NCBI GenBank assembly: GCA_016618085.1
Contig: JABLTG010000046.1
Span: forward strand, 1-64,000
Direction of reading: 5' to 3'
Source of the DNA: Neovahlkampfia damariscottae
Lineage: Eukaryota; Heterolobosea; Selenaionea; Neovahlkampfiida; Neovahlkampfiidae
DNA: 64,000 bases
Part shown: one piece after another, positions 51,592-62,871 of the stretch
Layout of the letters: each line of letters opens with the position of its first letter
Numbering within the stretch: the first letter of the stretch is position 1
The notes under the pieces: model-generated
The model's database searches: none
Told to the model about the DNA's origin: nothing
The model's input: only the letters and a program-made list of their open reading frames with translations
Translations under genes and position numbers: made by a program

Positions 51592-51596
51592 ATTGG
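51592..51596 (+). promoter_or_regulatory. ATTGGTCA before the ABCA gene
   Basis: ATTGGTCAA directly precedes the ATG at 51601, so the motif ends 4 bases before the start. Confidence 0.55.
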
Positions 51597-51600
51597 TCAA

Positions 51601-54212
51601 ATGTTTTTATTGAAGTTTCTTAAAGATTTACGAATTCTTCTCTATAAAAATTTTTTAATCAAAAGTAGGAATTATTTTCAAACTATTGGTGAAATTTTAC
51701 TTCCTTTACAATTGATATTTGTTTTGTGGGCATTCTCTTATGTTTTTCATGACACAAATGAAGGTTGGTTTTATTATTTTTATTCATTTTTTTTTATCCA
51801 GTAAAACATTATCCAAGTGTAAATTCTATATTATGTACACAAAAACCATGTAAAAAGATTGCTATTTTTCCTTCAGAGAATATTTATGCTAAATATTATT
51901 CAACTAAATTTCCAAAAGATATTGTAATTGATTTATTAGAAAATGAAAATACATATTTATCAAAATATAAAGAATATTATTCTGCTATAGAGTTTGGTAA
52001 ATATGATAATATGTACAATGGTTATTCAATTATAAACAAAACTGATCATTCTTTAAATCAAACTAATAATTATGTTGATACATCATTTATAGATTTACAA
52101 AATATAATATTAAATACATTAAATTCAAAAATTAAAATTGAATTGAATACAAAACAATTTCCATTAAAATCATCCGAATCCATATTCTCAAAATTTAATT
52201 TATTTATTTATCCAAGTAATTAACTATTTTTAAATGATTAAAATTTATAGTATATTTTGCATTTTCAGCTATTGGTATATCACAAGCACATTTAATAGTA
52301 ATAATAATAATAATAATTAAACTATAAAATATAGTCACTTGTAAATGAAAGAAAGAAACATTTAAAAGGACATTTAAGAATTATGGGTAGTTCAATGATT
52401 GCATATAATATATCTTGGATTATAATATCACTTTTTGAATGTTTTTTAACTTTAATAATAATTTGGTAATTTATTTTTTATCTTATTTTATTTTATTAGT
52501 ATATTCATATTTTTATTAAGAATGATTACTATTACTACTAATTATTTATTATTCATTTTAGTTAATTTCTTTTATTTAATTTCAATGGTATTAATATCAC
52601 ATATATTTAGTTTCTTTTTTAAAGAAGAAAAAACTGCTGCAATTTCATTTTCATTTATATTTTCATTATTTATTGCATTTTGGATATTTTCATCATTTAT
52701 CATATTTCCAAACAAAAGTTTACCAATTTGGATTCAATTCTTTTTTAATTTAATTCCAACTATTGGTTTCTCAGAATTTATTTTAAATCTCATTATTTCA
52801 GAAAGACATCAATCTAATTTATTTTTAAATTCAAATTCAAATTATTCAATACCTTTATTTTTATTTAATATTTTAACAAATTGGATTATTTATATTTTAA
52901 TTTCATTTTATTTAGAATTTGTATATCCTGGTTCTGATTTTATTGGAAAATCACCTTTATTTTTTATTTATCCTTCATTTTGGAAATCATTATTTATTAA
53001 TCAAAAAGAAGATGAAATAAATATTGAACAAGAAGAACAAGATGATGATGATGATGATGATTTGAGTTTAGGTTTGAATAATAATGGTTTGAGTTTGAAT
53101 AATGAATTGAATGAACAACAAGATGATTTGAATAGTGAACAAGAAATTGAATTATTAGAAAGTCCAAATAGTGAAATTGAACTTGTCAATAAAGATTTGA
53201 ATGGAATTCATTTAAATGGAATAACTAAAATATTTTCATCAGATGAAAGTATATTTGGATATTGTAAAAAGAATGAAGAGATTGCAGTAGATGATTTATG
53301 TTTAAATATAAAAAAAGGAGAAATATTTGCATTATTAGGTGCAAATGGAGCTGGTAAAAGTACAACATTTAAAATGATATGTGGATTATTAAAACCAACA
53401 AGTGGAAGTATTAAAATTAATAATTTAGATATATTTGAAAATATTGATTTAATTCATTCATTTTTAGGTGTTTGTTCACAAGATGATATATTTTTTGAAA
53501 AATTAACTGCAAAAGAACATTTAAAAATATTTGGTGAAATAAAAGGAATAAAGAAAAATGAAATTGAAAAAAGAATATTAAATGCATTAAATGAAGTTGG
53601 TTTATTTGAATTTAAAGATCAAATTGTATCAGAATTTAGTGGTGGTATGAAAAGAAAATTATCAATTGCAATTGCATTAATTGGAAATCCAAAATTTATT
53701 ATTTTAGATGAACCAACCACTGGAATGGATCCAAATAGTAGAAGAAATATTTGGAAGATTTTACAAAAATTAAAAAAGAAAATATTAATTTTATTATCAA
53801 CTCATTCAATGGAAGAAGCTGATATTTTAGCAGATAGGTAATACTCTCCACTCCTTTTGTTATTTCTTATTCTTTTTAAAACAGAATTGCAATAATGAAA
53901 AAAGGAAAATTAGAAGTAACAGGTACTTCATTATATTTGAAAGGACATTATGGTATTGGATATTGTTTAACATGTGTTTTAAATAATAATTGTAATATTG
54001 ATGAATTATTTAAATTCATTTTAAATTATATTCCAGAAACAGAAAAGAAAGAAAAAAGAGGAAATGAACAATCATTCATTTTACCTTATTCTAAAGATTA
54101 TTTATTTTCAAATTTTTTAAAGAATTTTAAAATTGAAGAATTGAATGTAGTATCCTATGGTTTATCAATTACAACTTTAGAAGAAGTATTTTTACAAATT
54201 AATAATTTATAA
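51601..54212 (+). CDS. Half-size ABCA-family ABC transporter
   Basis: An A-subfamily transporter with a single TMD-NBD unit. The N-terminus starts MFLLKFLKDLRILLYKNFLI, a TM1 segment, a loop of about 120 residues, then several TM helices (VNFFYLISMVLISHIFSFFF and onward). A Gln/Asp/Glu-rich linker with poly-Asp (near 53041) precedes the NBD. Walker A: GANGAGKST. Signature: SGGMKRKL. Walker B: FIILDEPTTGMD, then LLSTHSMEEA. Members of this subfamily move lipids. Seven or so short introns split it. It ends NNL on the shared TTATAA with the Treslin-like gene. Confidence 0.88.
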
Positions 54213-55138
54213 TTCTGGTGAACCAGGAATTATTAAATCATCAAATTCATCTGTATTAATCATTGGTGATTCTTTAACTAAAACTATTCTTTGTTGATCA
54301 ATATTTTGAATTATTTTTTGTGATTTCAATGATGGTGGTGTTGAAGGATCTAGTTTTTCAATTTTTCTTTTTTTTGAAGATGGTGTTGAATTTATTATTT
54401 TTCTTCTTGTTCTTTTTTTTTCTTTTGATTTTTTTTTAATAATATCAGATTTTGTTGTTTTAAATAAAGAATTCATATTGGTTAATCCAAGTGTAAAATG
54501 ATTCAAATTCTTAATATCAAATGATGAATTAATTTCATTTGCATTTTCTTGTATTTCTTTTTTATTTTTTGTTTCTTTTTCAAATTCAATATTTTCAACT
54601 TTAATTTCAATTTTATTAAAATTTGTTATAAATTCATCTTCTATTTCATTTAAATGATTTTTTAAATCTTCTGGTATTTCAATATCAAGTGAAATATATA
54701 TTTTTAATAATAATTTTGGATATAGTCTACAATTTGGATACAGTTCAAATGTACTCTTCAAAAATTGAATTAATTCAGCAGTTGAATTGTATAAATGAGA
54801 TACTTCATTGAATAATTCAATTATTTCTTCATATTTATTTTCTACTTTTTCATTATAAAACATGAATCTTAATATAATTTGTATTTGCAACCTGTTTGAA
54901 AAATTAATGATATTTCATCAAACTCAATGATTTTCTGTGTTAAAATATCCTTTCTTTCTTGTTTAAATATTTTTTTATGCATTTCTTTCTGCTCTTTTGA
55001 GGTAAATTTTTTTTTGAGTGGATTATATTTTTCCAGCAATTCTTTCTTTGTTTTTATCAACTTTTTTAAATCCATTTTACCATTTTCAATATTTTCTAAT
55101 AACTCTTTTTGATCTCCTTCTTTCAAAAAATTGAACAT
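54207..55138 (-). CDS. Unknown nuclear protein, possible Sld3/Treslin-like candidate
   Basis: About 300 residues from two exons. The N-terminus is helical (MFNFLKEGDQKELLENIENG), then KKFTSKEQKEMHKKIFKQER. An intron near 54892-54926, ending in CAG, joins KIIE to LQIQIILRFMFYNE. The C-terminus is low-complexity and basic: KKKSKEKKRTRRKIINSTPS, with several Ser/Thr-Pro sites (STPS, STPPS, ESP, GSP), ending IIPGSPEL. The LQIxLR patch and a C-terminal cluster of CDK-type sites recall the Sld3/Treslin family of replication-initiation proteins. The similarity is short and not diagnostic, so treat the assignment as a lead only. It is a genuine gene by splicing and position. Confidence 0.4.
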
Positions 55139-55194
55139 TACTCAACACAATTGACCGTTTTTGAGAGGGTAGAAATATGATTGGTTAAAAAAAA

Positions 55195-58100
55195 TTAAAT
55201 GAAAAGTTTATCAATTGCTTCTGAAATTTTTGCATCTGAACTTGATTTAATTAAGAAATTTCTTGGATAATCAATTAAAAATCCTTCAATATTTTTCAAT
55301 TGATGAACATTTTTTGGTTCTAAATATTTTTGATAATCAGTTAAATAGTGTAACTCTGATTCATCTTCAACAGTGTCATGAATTTTAACAAAAACATTTT
55401 TAAATATTTTTGAATTTGAATTTGATATTTTTCTCAATTCATCATCAAATAAAATAGGATCTTCTAAACCATTAAAATTTTCTCTTCCTAAATAATATTG
55501 ATATAAATTCATTCTCATTTCATGAGCAAATTTATTGGCCAAATATTTTTTTCCATTCATTTTAATTTCAATTTTATCTTCATCTTCAATTAAACATGCA
55601 ATTTCAGTATCCCTATTTCCATGTAAACTTCTATCATTTATATTTGCTGAACCAATTAATGCGAATTTATCATCTACAATCATAACTTTTGAATGAACAT
55701 AAATCATTTCAGTGATTGGTTTTCCTGTTTTTGGTCTAAAATCAAATGCTCTTAAAGAACCAATATAAATATATTCATTTAAATCAATATTTGGAAATTC
55801 TTGATTTAAAATTTCAAACAATGAATCTTTTCCTCTAAAAATTGATAAAAATTGCCAATAAACAATAATTTTTGTTTGATCAAATGTACCTGTTGTTAAT
55901 GGTGCTGCATTTTGTAATGGTAATATTAATACAATTTTAAAAGTTTCTTTTTTTATAATTGCTTTTCTTAATCTTCTCAAAAGTGCTGCTGCAATTCTAT
56001 TTTGTGGATTAACTTGATTATCAGATGGTGATGAAATAAAATATTGATTTTCAATATAAATAAAATGTTCTGAATTTTCTATTAAATCTAAATAACATTC
56101 ATAAATTGATTTCTCTGGTGTATCAAGACCAAATGACCATTTAGCAGCAGATCTTAATAATTGAACATTACAATTTTTATAAGGTGATAATTCAAATACT
56201 TCTTTTGGTATTTTATCACATTTTGGTATTAAAGGTTTTAATTTTGTTAATCTAATTGCTAAATTCCATCTTTGAATAAAATTCTTTGAAACATCTCTGG
56301 CAATATTTCCAACAATTAATGCTTGAATATCTTGCCAAGGTAATCTATGTTCATTTTGTCTATCAAAATAATCTTCTAAATTATTTCCAACAGGTTTAGA
56401 TCTAACTAAAAAGGTAAATACATTTCTCTTATTACTCATTGGATTAACATAATCCATTCCAGGGAAATATGTTGAATTAACATCAAATAATGGAAACTTT
56501 TTTGAATTTTCCCATCTATTATAACAAATATCAATACCACCTAAATATGATATATTTTGATCAATTACAACCATTTTCTAAATTATTAGTAATAATAAAA
56601 TATTAATACTTGATGATGAGACCAAAATGAAAATAAAGTTCCAGTTGGATCTTTAATACATTTTATATTTGAATGTAAACTATTTAATGTATCTTCAACA
56701 TAATCAGATCTTAAATTTGTTAATCCATCAATTCTAGGATCAGCCCAAACTAGTACATATATTTTAACACCTGATTTTGCTCTTTCTAATAATACTTCAT
56801 CAAGACCATCACCATATTCATTTCTCTAAAAAAATGATTAAAGAGAAATAAATTGTATACTGATAAAAGATAATGTGGAGATATTCTCCATCCTGTAATA
56901 AATATTTGTTCTTTTGCATTTTTTAAATTCTTAACAAGATGAGTAAAATAATCACCTCCACCAATAAAATAATTTGTTCCACAATTTTGTTGAATTGGAA
57001 AAGAAGAATTAAATCTAAATCTATTCATTGCTTATTTTTTTTAAAGAATGTAATAACTTACGTGAATTCTTTTGAATACACCAAATCCATAAATTAACTT
57101 CTTCTTCATCTTTTACATAAAATGTTTGATAATAATATGGTTTATTGATGGTAATTGAAAAAGAATAATTTGTTGAAAATAAACTTGAATCATAATATCT
57201 TTTGACTTGTACTTCTTGAAGATTTAATACTCTTGATGGTTCTAATTTTTTAAAATTATTTTCCATTTCTTTTCCTTGATAGAATGAAAGAAATCCATCT
57301 TGAACAAGTGCAATTCTTTTATTTCCTGTTTTACCTGATGTTAATATTCCAGATATTGAAGGTTTTTCATTAATATATTGTATATTTGAATCATTAAAAA
57401 CATCACCAACCATATCTAAAATATTTTCAACAATTTGATTCAAAATATTAAAAAAACCAAATGAATTTAAAAAGTCTGCATTCTTTTTTCCTCTCATTTT
57501 TAATTCATCAATTGAAAGTATTGAATATCTTGATTTTGTAAATTTAGATTTTAATAAATTCTTTTTTTCTAATAAAAGTTGTAATTTTTGATTATTTTGA
57601 CTTGTTCTCTTTTTTGCTTTTTCATCAAATTCAATAAAATAACTCTTTTTTTTAAAGTTAGTTTCTTCTTCAATTTTATTTTCTTCTTCTTCTTCATCGG
57701 TATCTGAAAATTCATATTCATCATCAATTGGTCCATCAATAGATTTTACTAATCCATTAAATTCACTCTTGACTTTTATTTTATATTCTTCTTCTTCTTC
57801 TTGTAAAATTGGAATTAAATCTTGTTGATTTGCTCCAAGTGAATCACCAACAGGTACAATATCATCATCATCCATATTTTTATCAAATAACTGTTTTGCA
57901 CAAGATATCATTTCTTTTTTTCTTGATTTTGATTCTTTGTTAATAGTACAAATACTTTCAACAAAATCTTCTAATTCTTTCAATGTAACCTTTTCATTAT
58001 TATTATAATCCAACATTTTACACACAACTAATCATTTAAAAGTATTCAAAAAAATACGTTGTGCTTTTTCTTCTGTTGTTCCTTGGGATGATACAGATAG

Positions 58101-58507
58101 CATTTCCATATATTTTTGAAAACTAAGTTGTTTTTCATCATTTGAAATAATGTTAATGATATATTTTTGAAGTGTTCTTTTTGATTTTAATTCAGATATT
58201 ATTTTACTTGTTCATTTTTCCAATCTCTTCAAAAGTGATTCTAAAAGCAGAAAAATCTAACCCTGATTCACTTTTAGAATTTGAAAGGATAATATCATAT
58301 ATTTTATCAACGACAAGAGGATGAACTTTAGGTTTGAATTAATAATTGTTGTGCTCACTTTTAATTCGAGAATAATCTATTTTCTCTTTTCCAGCTGTGT
58401 CTTTTGCGTATGATATATCAATCTCATTGAACCCTTCACTAAAATATTTGGTTTCATTAAATCTCTTACCTCACAAGATCACTTTCATAAAACTTGTTGT
58501 TGCCCAT
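55195..58507 (-). CDS. Phospholipase D with EF-hand-like N-terminus and PH domain
   Basis: Hydrolyses phosphatidylcholine to phosphatidic acid. The N-terminus is MGNNKFYESDLV, which fits an N-myristoylation start (Gly2). A calcineurin-B-like arrangement follows, with one full EF-hand loop DYNNNEKVTLKE. An acidic linker comes next, then a PH domain (RIALVQDGFLSFYQGKEMEN ... VNLWIWCIQ). The C-terminal half has two HKD sites: HHQKMVVID (codons split by an intron near 56579) and HSKVMIVDD, each followed by a Gly-Ser/Gly-Gly pattern. IGSANINDRSL and GNRDTEIA confirm the family. About 980 residues, six or more short introns. PLDs are usually PX/PH or C2; an EF-hand N-terminus suggests Ca2+ control. 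Confidence 0.85.
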
Positions 58508-58618
58508 AATGAATCAATTTACGTTGGATATTATTGGTTGGTTAAGAAAAAAATAAGAAAAGGAAACTGATGAAAATAATCTGTATTTTATGAAGATATT
58601 TTCTTGAATAATTTAATT

Positions 58619-59201
58619 TCACTTCGTACTGAAATACATTTCTTTGTTCAAAAATGGTAAAATGGCTGAAACCAATCCAGACTCATACAAACTTTGTCTT
58701 GTTAAAATATTCTTTGAAAAATAAGCTACAGCACCTATTTTTCAAAAATGAGTCAAAAAAACTTGAATTACCTCCTGCTTGTTTTGAATTTTTTTGTCCT
58801 GTCAGGTCATCCACAAGTTCACCAAGTTCTGTTCCATTCAATAATTTTTCTCCAATTGAATTTGGCAATTCAAACATTGGAGAACATCCGTAAGCCACTT
58901 TTCCTTCCTTATCTATGATGCAAAAGCAACCTAATTCAAACCATTTTTCATAATACTTGAAAGCACCTCCTTCAATACCTATAAAATAATCACCATTCAG
59001 ATTTTCTTTCTTATTTAATTCAAATAAAGCAGTAGCTCTATTCTTTGCTCCATCAAATGTTTCATCTTGAGTTATAGGTTGATCTGAAACACCACTTTTC
59101 ACTGCAATTCCTTGGCATTCTATGTCTTTAAAATACTTCTCAAAGGCATTCTTTGCGCAGTTTATTTTTACAGGGTTTAAAGAACCAACAATAATTTTCA
59201 T
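58619..59201 (-). CDS. Inosine/xanthosine triphosphatase (YjjX family)
   Basis: Removes non-canonical purine nucleotides (ITP/XTP) from the pool. MKIIVGSLNPVKINCAKNAF starts it, followed by GIAVKSGVSDQPITQDETFD, GAKNRATALFEL, DYFIGIEGGAF, then a spliced GEKLLNGTELGELVDDLTGQ, KNSKQAGGGAVAYFSKNILT and LVSAILPFLNKE. All are YjjX motifs. About 180 residues. One intron of 36 bases near 58731-58766. The start is set to the ATG at 59201 because the upstream extension begins only with a non-ATG codon. The stop is TGA. Confidence 0.88.
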
Positions 59202-59311
59202 CTTCCAAAAATTATAATTGGACAGATTTTTTTCAGATTTTTTTGATGATTCAAGTAAAATATATGATATATTATTCATTTTTAATGGAAAATGATAAAA
59301 ATTTGAAACAT

Positions 59312-59318
59312 CCAATCA
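59312..59318 (+). promoter_or_regulatory. CCAATCA before VPS53
   Basis: CCAATCA is 38 bases before the VPS53 ATG. ATTGG at 59217-59221, coding-strand CCAAT, precedes the divergent YjjX gene by 15 bases. Confidence 0.5.
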
Positions 59319-59356
59319 ATTACATTTTTTTTTTTGCTTGAGGTTCCTACAACAGA

Positions 59357-61623
59357 ATGACTGAAGAAACTGTGGAAAGAACTGAAGAACCACCAACAAA
59401 TGAAGATGATATTAAATCAGAAAAGAGTGAAGTTCAGTTCAGTACAAAAGTTGATAAAGCTATTAATGAGTTAATGCCTAACTCTGAAATTTATGATGAT
59501 CCTTCTTTTAATGCAATTGATTACATCAATGAAAAATTTCCAACAGGTTTGTTCACATTCACCTTTTAACTTTATAATAGAATCATCACTTCAACATTTA
59601 GGTGTTGAAATTATAACTCTAAAAAATAAAATCAATCAAATTGACAAAGATATTGTTACTGCTGTTAGAAAACAAAGTACAACAGGAAATAAAGCAGAGA
59701 AAGATTTAATAATATCCAAACAAGCAATAAAAGAATTATTTGCAAAAATACAAGGTATTTACACTTTGTCAAATATAAACTTTTTAAAAAGATATAAAAC
59801 ATAAAGCAGAACAAAGTGAGAATATGGTTATTGAAATTACAAGAGATATAAAAGCTTTAGATCATGGAAAAAAGAATATTTCAAATACTATTGGAGCTAT
59901 TACTAAATTACAAATGTTAGATAATGTATTAAATCAATTAAAGAATTTGATTGATGAAAAACAATATAATAGAGTATCAGATTTATTAAAAGTATCAATT
60001 GATTTAGATTTATATTTCAAAAATTATAAAGATATACCAAAAGTTAAAGAATTAAATGAACAATTAAAAAATGTTAAAGAGAAATTAAAATTATTATTAT
60101 TAGAAGAATTTAAAAGAATTGAAGATAATTTTGAATTTAGAGACGAAAAATTATATTTTGCTTGTTTATCAGTTGAAGCATTAGGAAATACATTTAAAAA
60201 TGAAATTATAAATCAATTTACAAAATATCAAATTTATAAATATAAAGAAAAATATAATTCAAATTTAAATGATTTAAATGATGTACAACCAAGATTTAAT
60301 TGGTTAAGAAATAAATTAAAAGAAATTAAAAATAATTTTAAATCATCAATACCTTCAGATTGGAATTTATCACAAGAATTATCTATTGAATTTATTTTAT
60401 CAACCAATGATATTTTTAGAGAAATGTTATCCAATAATAATGATGCATCATCATTTTATAATTCATTAAAAGATTCAATTAGATTTGAAAAAGAATTAAC
60501 AGAAAGATTTATTGAAACTAAGAATTATAATTTTAAAGGATTATTATCTAAAACATTTGATGATTTTAAAAGTATTTATTTAAAAGATCAAAATACTTTA
60601 ATGGTCAATAAATTAAATCAATTTTTAAAATTAGAAAAATGGTCTTTAAAATCAAATACAAATTCAGCAGAAGATTTATTTATATTTATAACATCTAGTT
60701 TAGATTCTTGTTTAGTTATAAATACTGGAATTATACTTTTTAATTTAATTAATATTTGGAAAAAGAATATTCATTCATATGGTGATCTTTTATTTGAAAA
60801 ATTACCAAAAGGATCATCAAAACAAGGTCAAAGTAAATCATTTGATATTACATCATTTTTAAATTGGCAACCAAATGAAAATAATAATACAAAATTATCA
60901 GATAAAGAATTAATGAATGTTTGTTATATTATAAAATTATGTCAATTTTGTCAAAAAACATTAAAAGATTTAACTTCAGTTTTACAACAAAAAATTGATC
61001 AAGATTTTAAAAAAAAAATTAATTTTGATGAAGAAAAAACAAAATTCTCACAAACATTAAGTGCATCTATTCAAGTTTTAGTTTTACATTTATTAGCTAA
61101 TATTGATGATCAATTTCAACAAATGATTAAAATTAATTGGTCAATTTTTGATCAAGAAGTTCAAGATTCAAATTATATTTTAGATATTATTAAGAAATTT
61201 AATCAATTATTGAATTCAATTCGTGAAAAATTATCACCTTTTCATTATTCAAAATTTTGTGAAAATTTAACTGTTAAATTCTTTTCTCAATTTTTATTGA
61301 CCATTAAAAAAATTAAAAGAATTACAAATTCAGGTACTCATCAATTATTATATGATGTTGAAATTTTAAAGAAATTTTTTTTATCTTTCACTGAAAATTT
61401 TGAAGAAGAACAAATTTCAATTTATTCAAAAATTGTAAATTCACAAGCATCTAAATCTGAATCTATTTTAAAAGTTGTAATGTCTCCTTCTGATGCTATT
61501 TTAGATTCTTATAAATCTTTAGTTAAAAATAAATCATTGGAAGAATTCACATTATTATTAGAAATGAAAGGTATTCCAAAATCAGAACAAAATCCAATTT
61601 TATCAAAATTTAATACAAAATAA
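59357..61623 (+). CDS. VPS53: VPS53, GARP/EARP tethering complex subunit
   Basis: GARP/EARP subunit that tethers endosome-derived vesicles at the trans-Golgi network. MTEETVERTEEPPTNEDDIK starts it, with the family block FNAIDYINEKFPT, then ESSLQHLGVEIITLKNKINQ. HKAEQSENMVIEITRDIKAL, followed by KKNISNTIGAITKLQMLDNV, is the classical N-terminal coiled coil. The remaining ~600 residues are the helical exocyst-like fold (SEMVL-type region, TNSGTHQLLYDVEILKKFF, and PSDAILDSYKSLV near the end). Two short introns occur in the first 500 bases. It ends 82 bp from the convergent mL44 gene. Confidence 0.88.
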
Positions 61624-61704
61624 AAAAGAATTATTTAACTTCTTATAAAAGAATTGTCTCACTTATGATTGGTCAATTCAAAACCTAATTATCTTTATTT
61701 TTAA

Positions 61705-62829
61705 TTATTTATAATTAATATAATCTTTTGAGAAATCAAATCTTGTTAAATTATTAAATACTTCTCTTGATACATTTTCAATTGCATCATTATAAGAAAT
61801 ACCTTCTGAAATACCATAAAATATTTCAGGTGAAGATGAGTATAACGAAATTATGAATTTATTTTCTTGTTCCAATTCAATTTCATATTTTGGATAACAA
61901 TTAAATTTATGTGCAAATAAATCTTCAATTTCTTTTTTATAATTAAATTTCTTTTCAAAATTATAATATTTTAAAATTAATGATAAAATTGAATTCTCAA
62001 TAAATTTTAAACTTTTTTTTAATCCTAATTTTAAATAAATATATCCAATCATTCTTAAAAGTGATGTTATTTTAAATTTCTCAATAATATAATTTTCATT
62101 TGATTCTTCAATTATTATTAATTTATCAAAATTTAAATCATTCACAACTTTATTTAAAATTGAATTTAAACTTGTATCCAACATCTCTTTTTTCCATTTA
62201 ATTTCAATATATTCAAAATTTTGTAATAAAAATGAAGAAATAAAAGAATCTAAAATTGATTCTCCTAATAATGATAATCTTTCATCAAAATTATCATATT
62301 TATTTTCATTTTCAATTTCTTTTTTTTTTTCAATATTTTTAAAATGACTATTTTCTTTATTTTTTTGATTGGATGATTTTATTATTGAACTTGAATGAAT
62401 AAAAATAGATTGAAATGTTTTTAAATCACCAATTTCTTCAATATTATGTTTACTTTGAAATTCTTTTAAATTTAAAACTTTTTCTTTTTCTCGATTTTCT
62501 ATTTTTTTTCTAATTTCTTTCAATTTAGAAAATGGATAATTTGGTTTCATAAAATTTTGAAAATTTGAAATAATAATACTCTTTTTCATTTCATCTATTG
62601 TTGAAATGGTTTTTTCTAAATTTGGTTTATTCGTTACATCTAAAATGGAGCCAAGTATTTCAAAGTTTTTTACACTTGGTAATCTTGGTAAATACTTTGG
62701 TGGTTTTAATAATTCTAATTTAGTTTCAATTCTTTTTCTCTTTTTTGAACTTCTTGTAACATAATACACTTTTTGATTCTCTTTCAAAAATTTGAAGTTA
62801 CAATTTTGTGTGACGACTTTTAAGAGCAT
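61705..62829 (-). CDS. MRPL44: RNase III-fold mitochondrial ribosomal protein, mL44-like
   Basis: About 375 residues, starting MLLKVVTQNCNFKFLKENQK. A basic N-terminal part, then an RNase III-like helix set with QSIFIHSSS and FDERLSLLGESILDSFISSF. The C-terminal part resembles a double-stranded-RNA binding domain (FAHKFNCYPKYEIELEQ, EGISYNDAIENVSREVFNNL). The RNase III signature ERLEFLGDAVL is altered to ERLSLLGESIL, so the metal-binding Asp is lost, as in the ribosomal protein. It could also be another divergent RNase III homologue. The CCAAT at 62833-62837 lies 3 bases from the start. Confidence 0.55.
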   Translation of the reverse strand: MLLKVVTQNCNFKFLKENQKVYYVTRSSKKRKRIETKLELLKPPKYLPRLPSVKNFEILGSILDVTNKPNLEKTISTIDEMKKSIIISNFQNFMKPNYPFSKLKEIRKKIENREKEKVLNLKEFQSKHNIEEIGDLKTFQSIFIHSSSIIKSSNQKNKENSHFKNIEKKKEIENENKYDNFDERLSLLGESILDSFISSFLLQNFEYIEIKWKKEMLDTSLNSILNKVVNDLNFDKLIIIEESNENYIIEKFKITSLLRMIGYIYLKLGLKKSLKFIENSILSLILKYYNFEKKFNYKKEIEDLFAHKFNCYPKYEIELEQENKFIISLYSSSPEIFYGISEGISYNDAIENVSREVFNNLTRFDFSKDYINYK

Positions 62830-62871
62830 TGACCAATCAAAAAGATTTCGTTTCAACCAAAAAATATAATT

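Noticed and set aside
52280-52330. ATA/AAT microsatellite as a mobile element
   Set aside because: It is a short AT-rich run coding or flanking an ABCA intron; nothing supports a transposon.
62830-62856. Longer mL44 start, MKRNLFDW
   Set aside because: That extension begins with a TTG and would include the CCAAT element. The ATG at 62829 is more likely.
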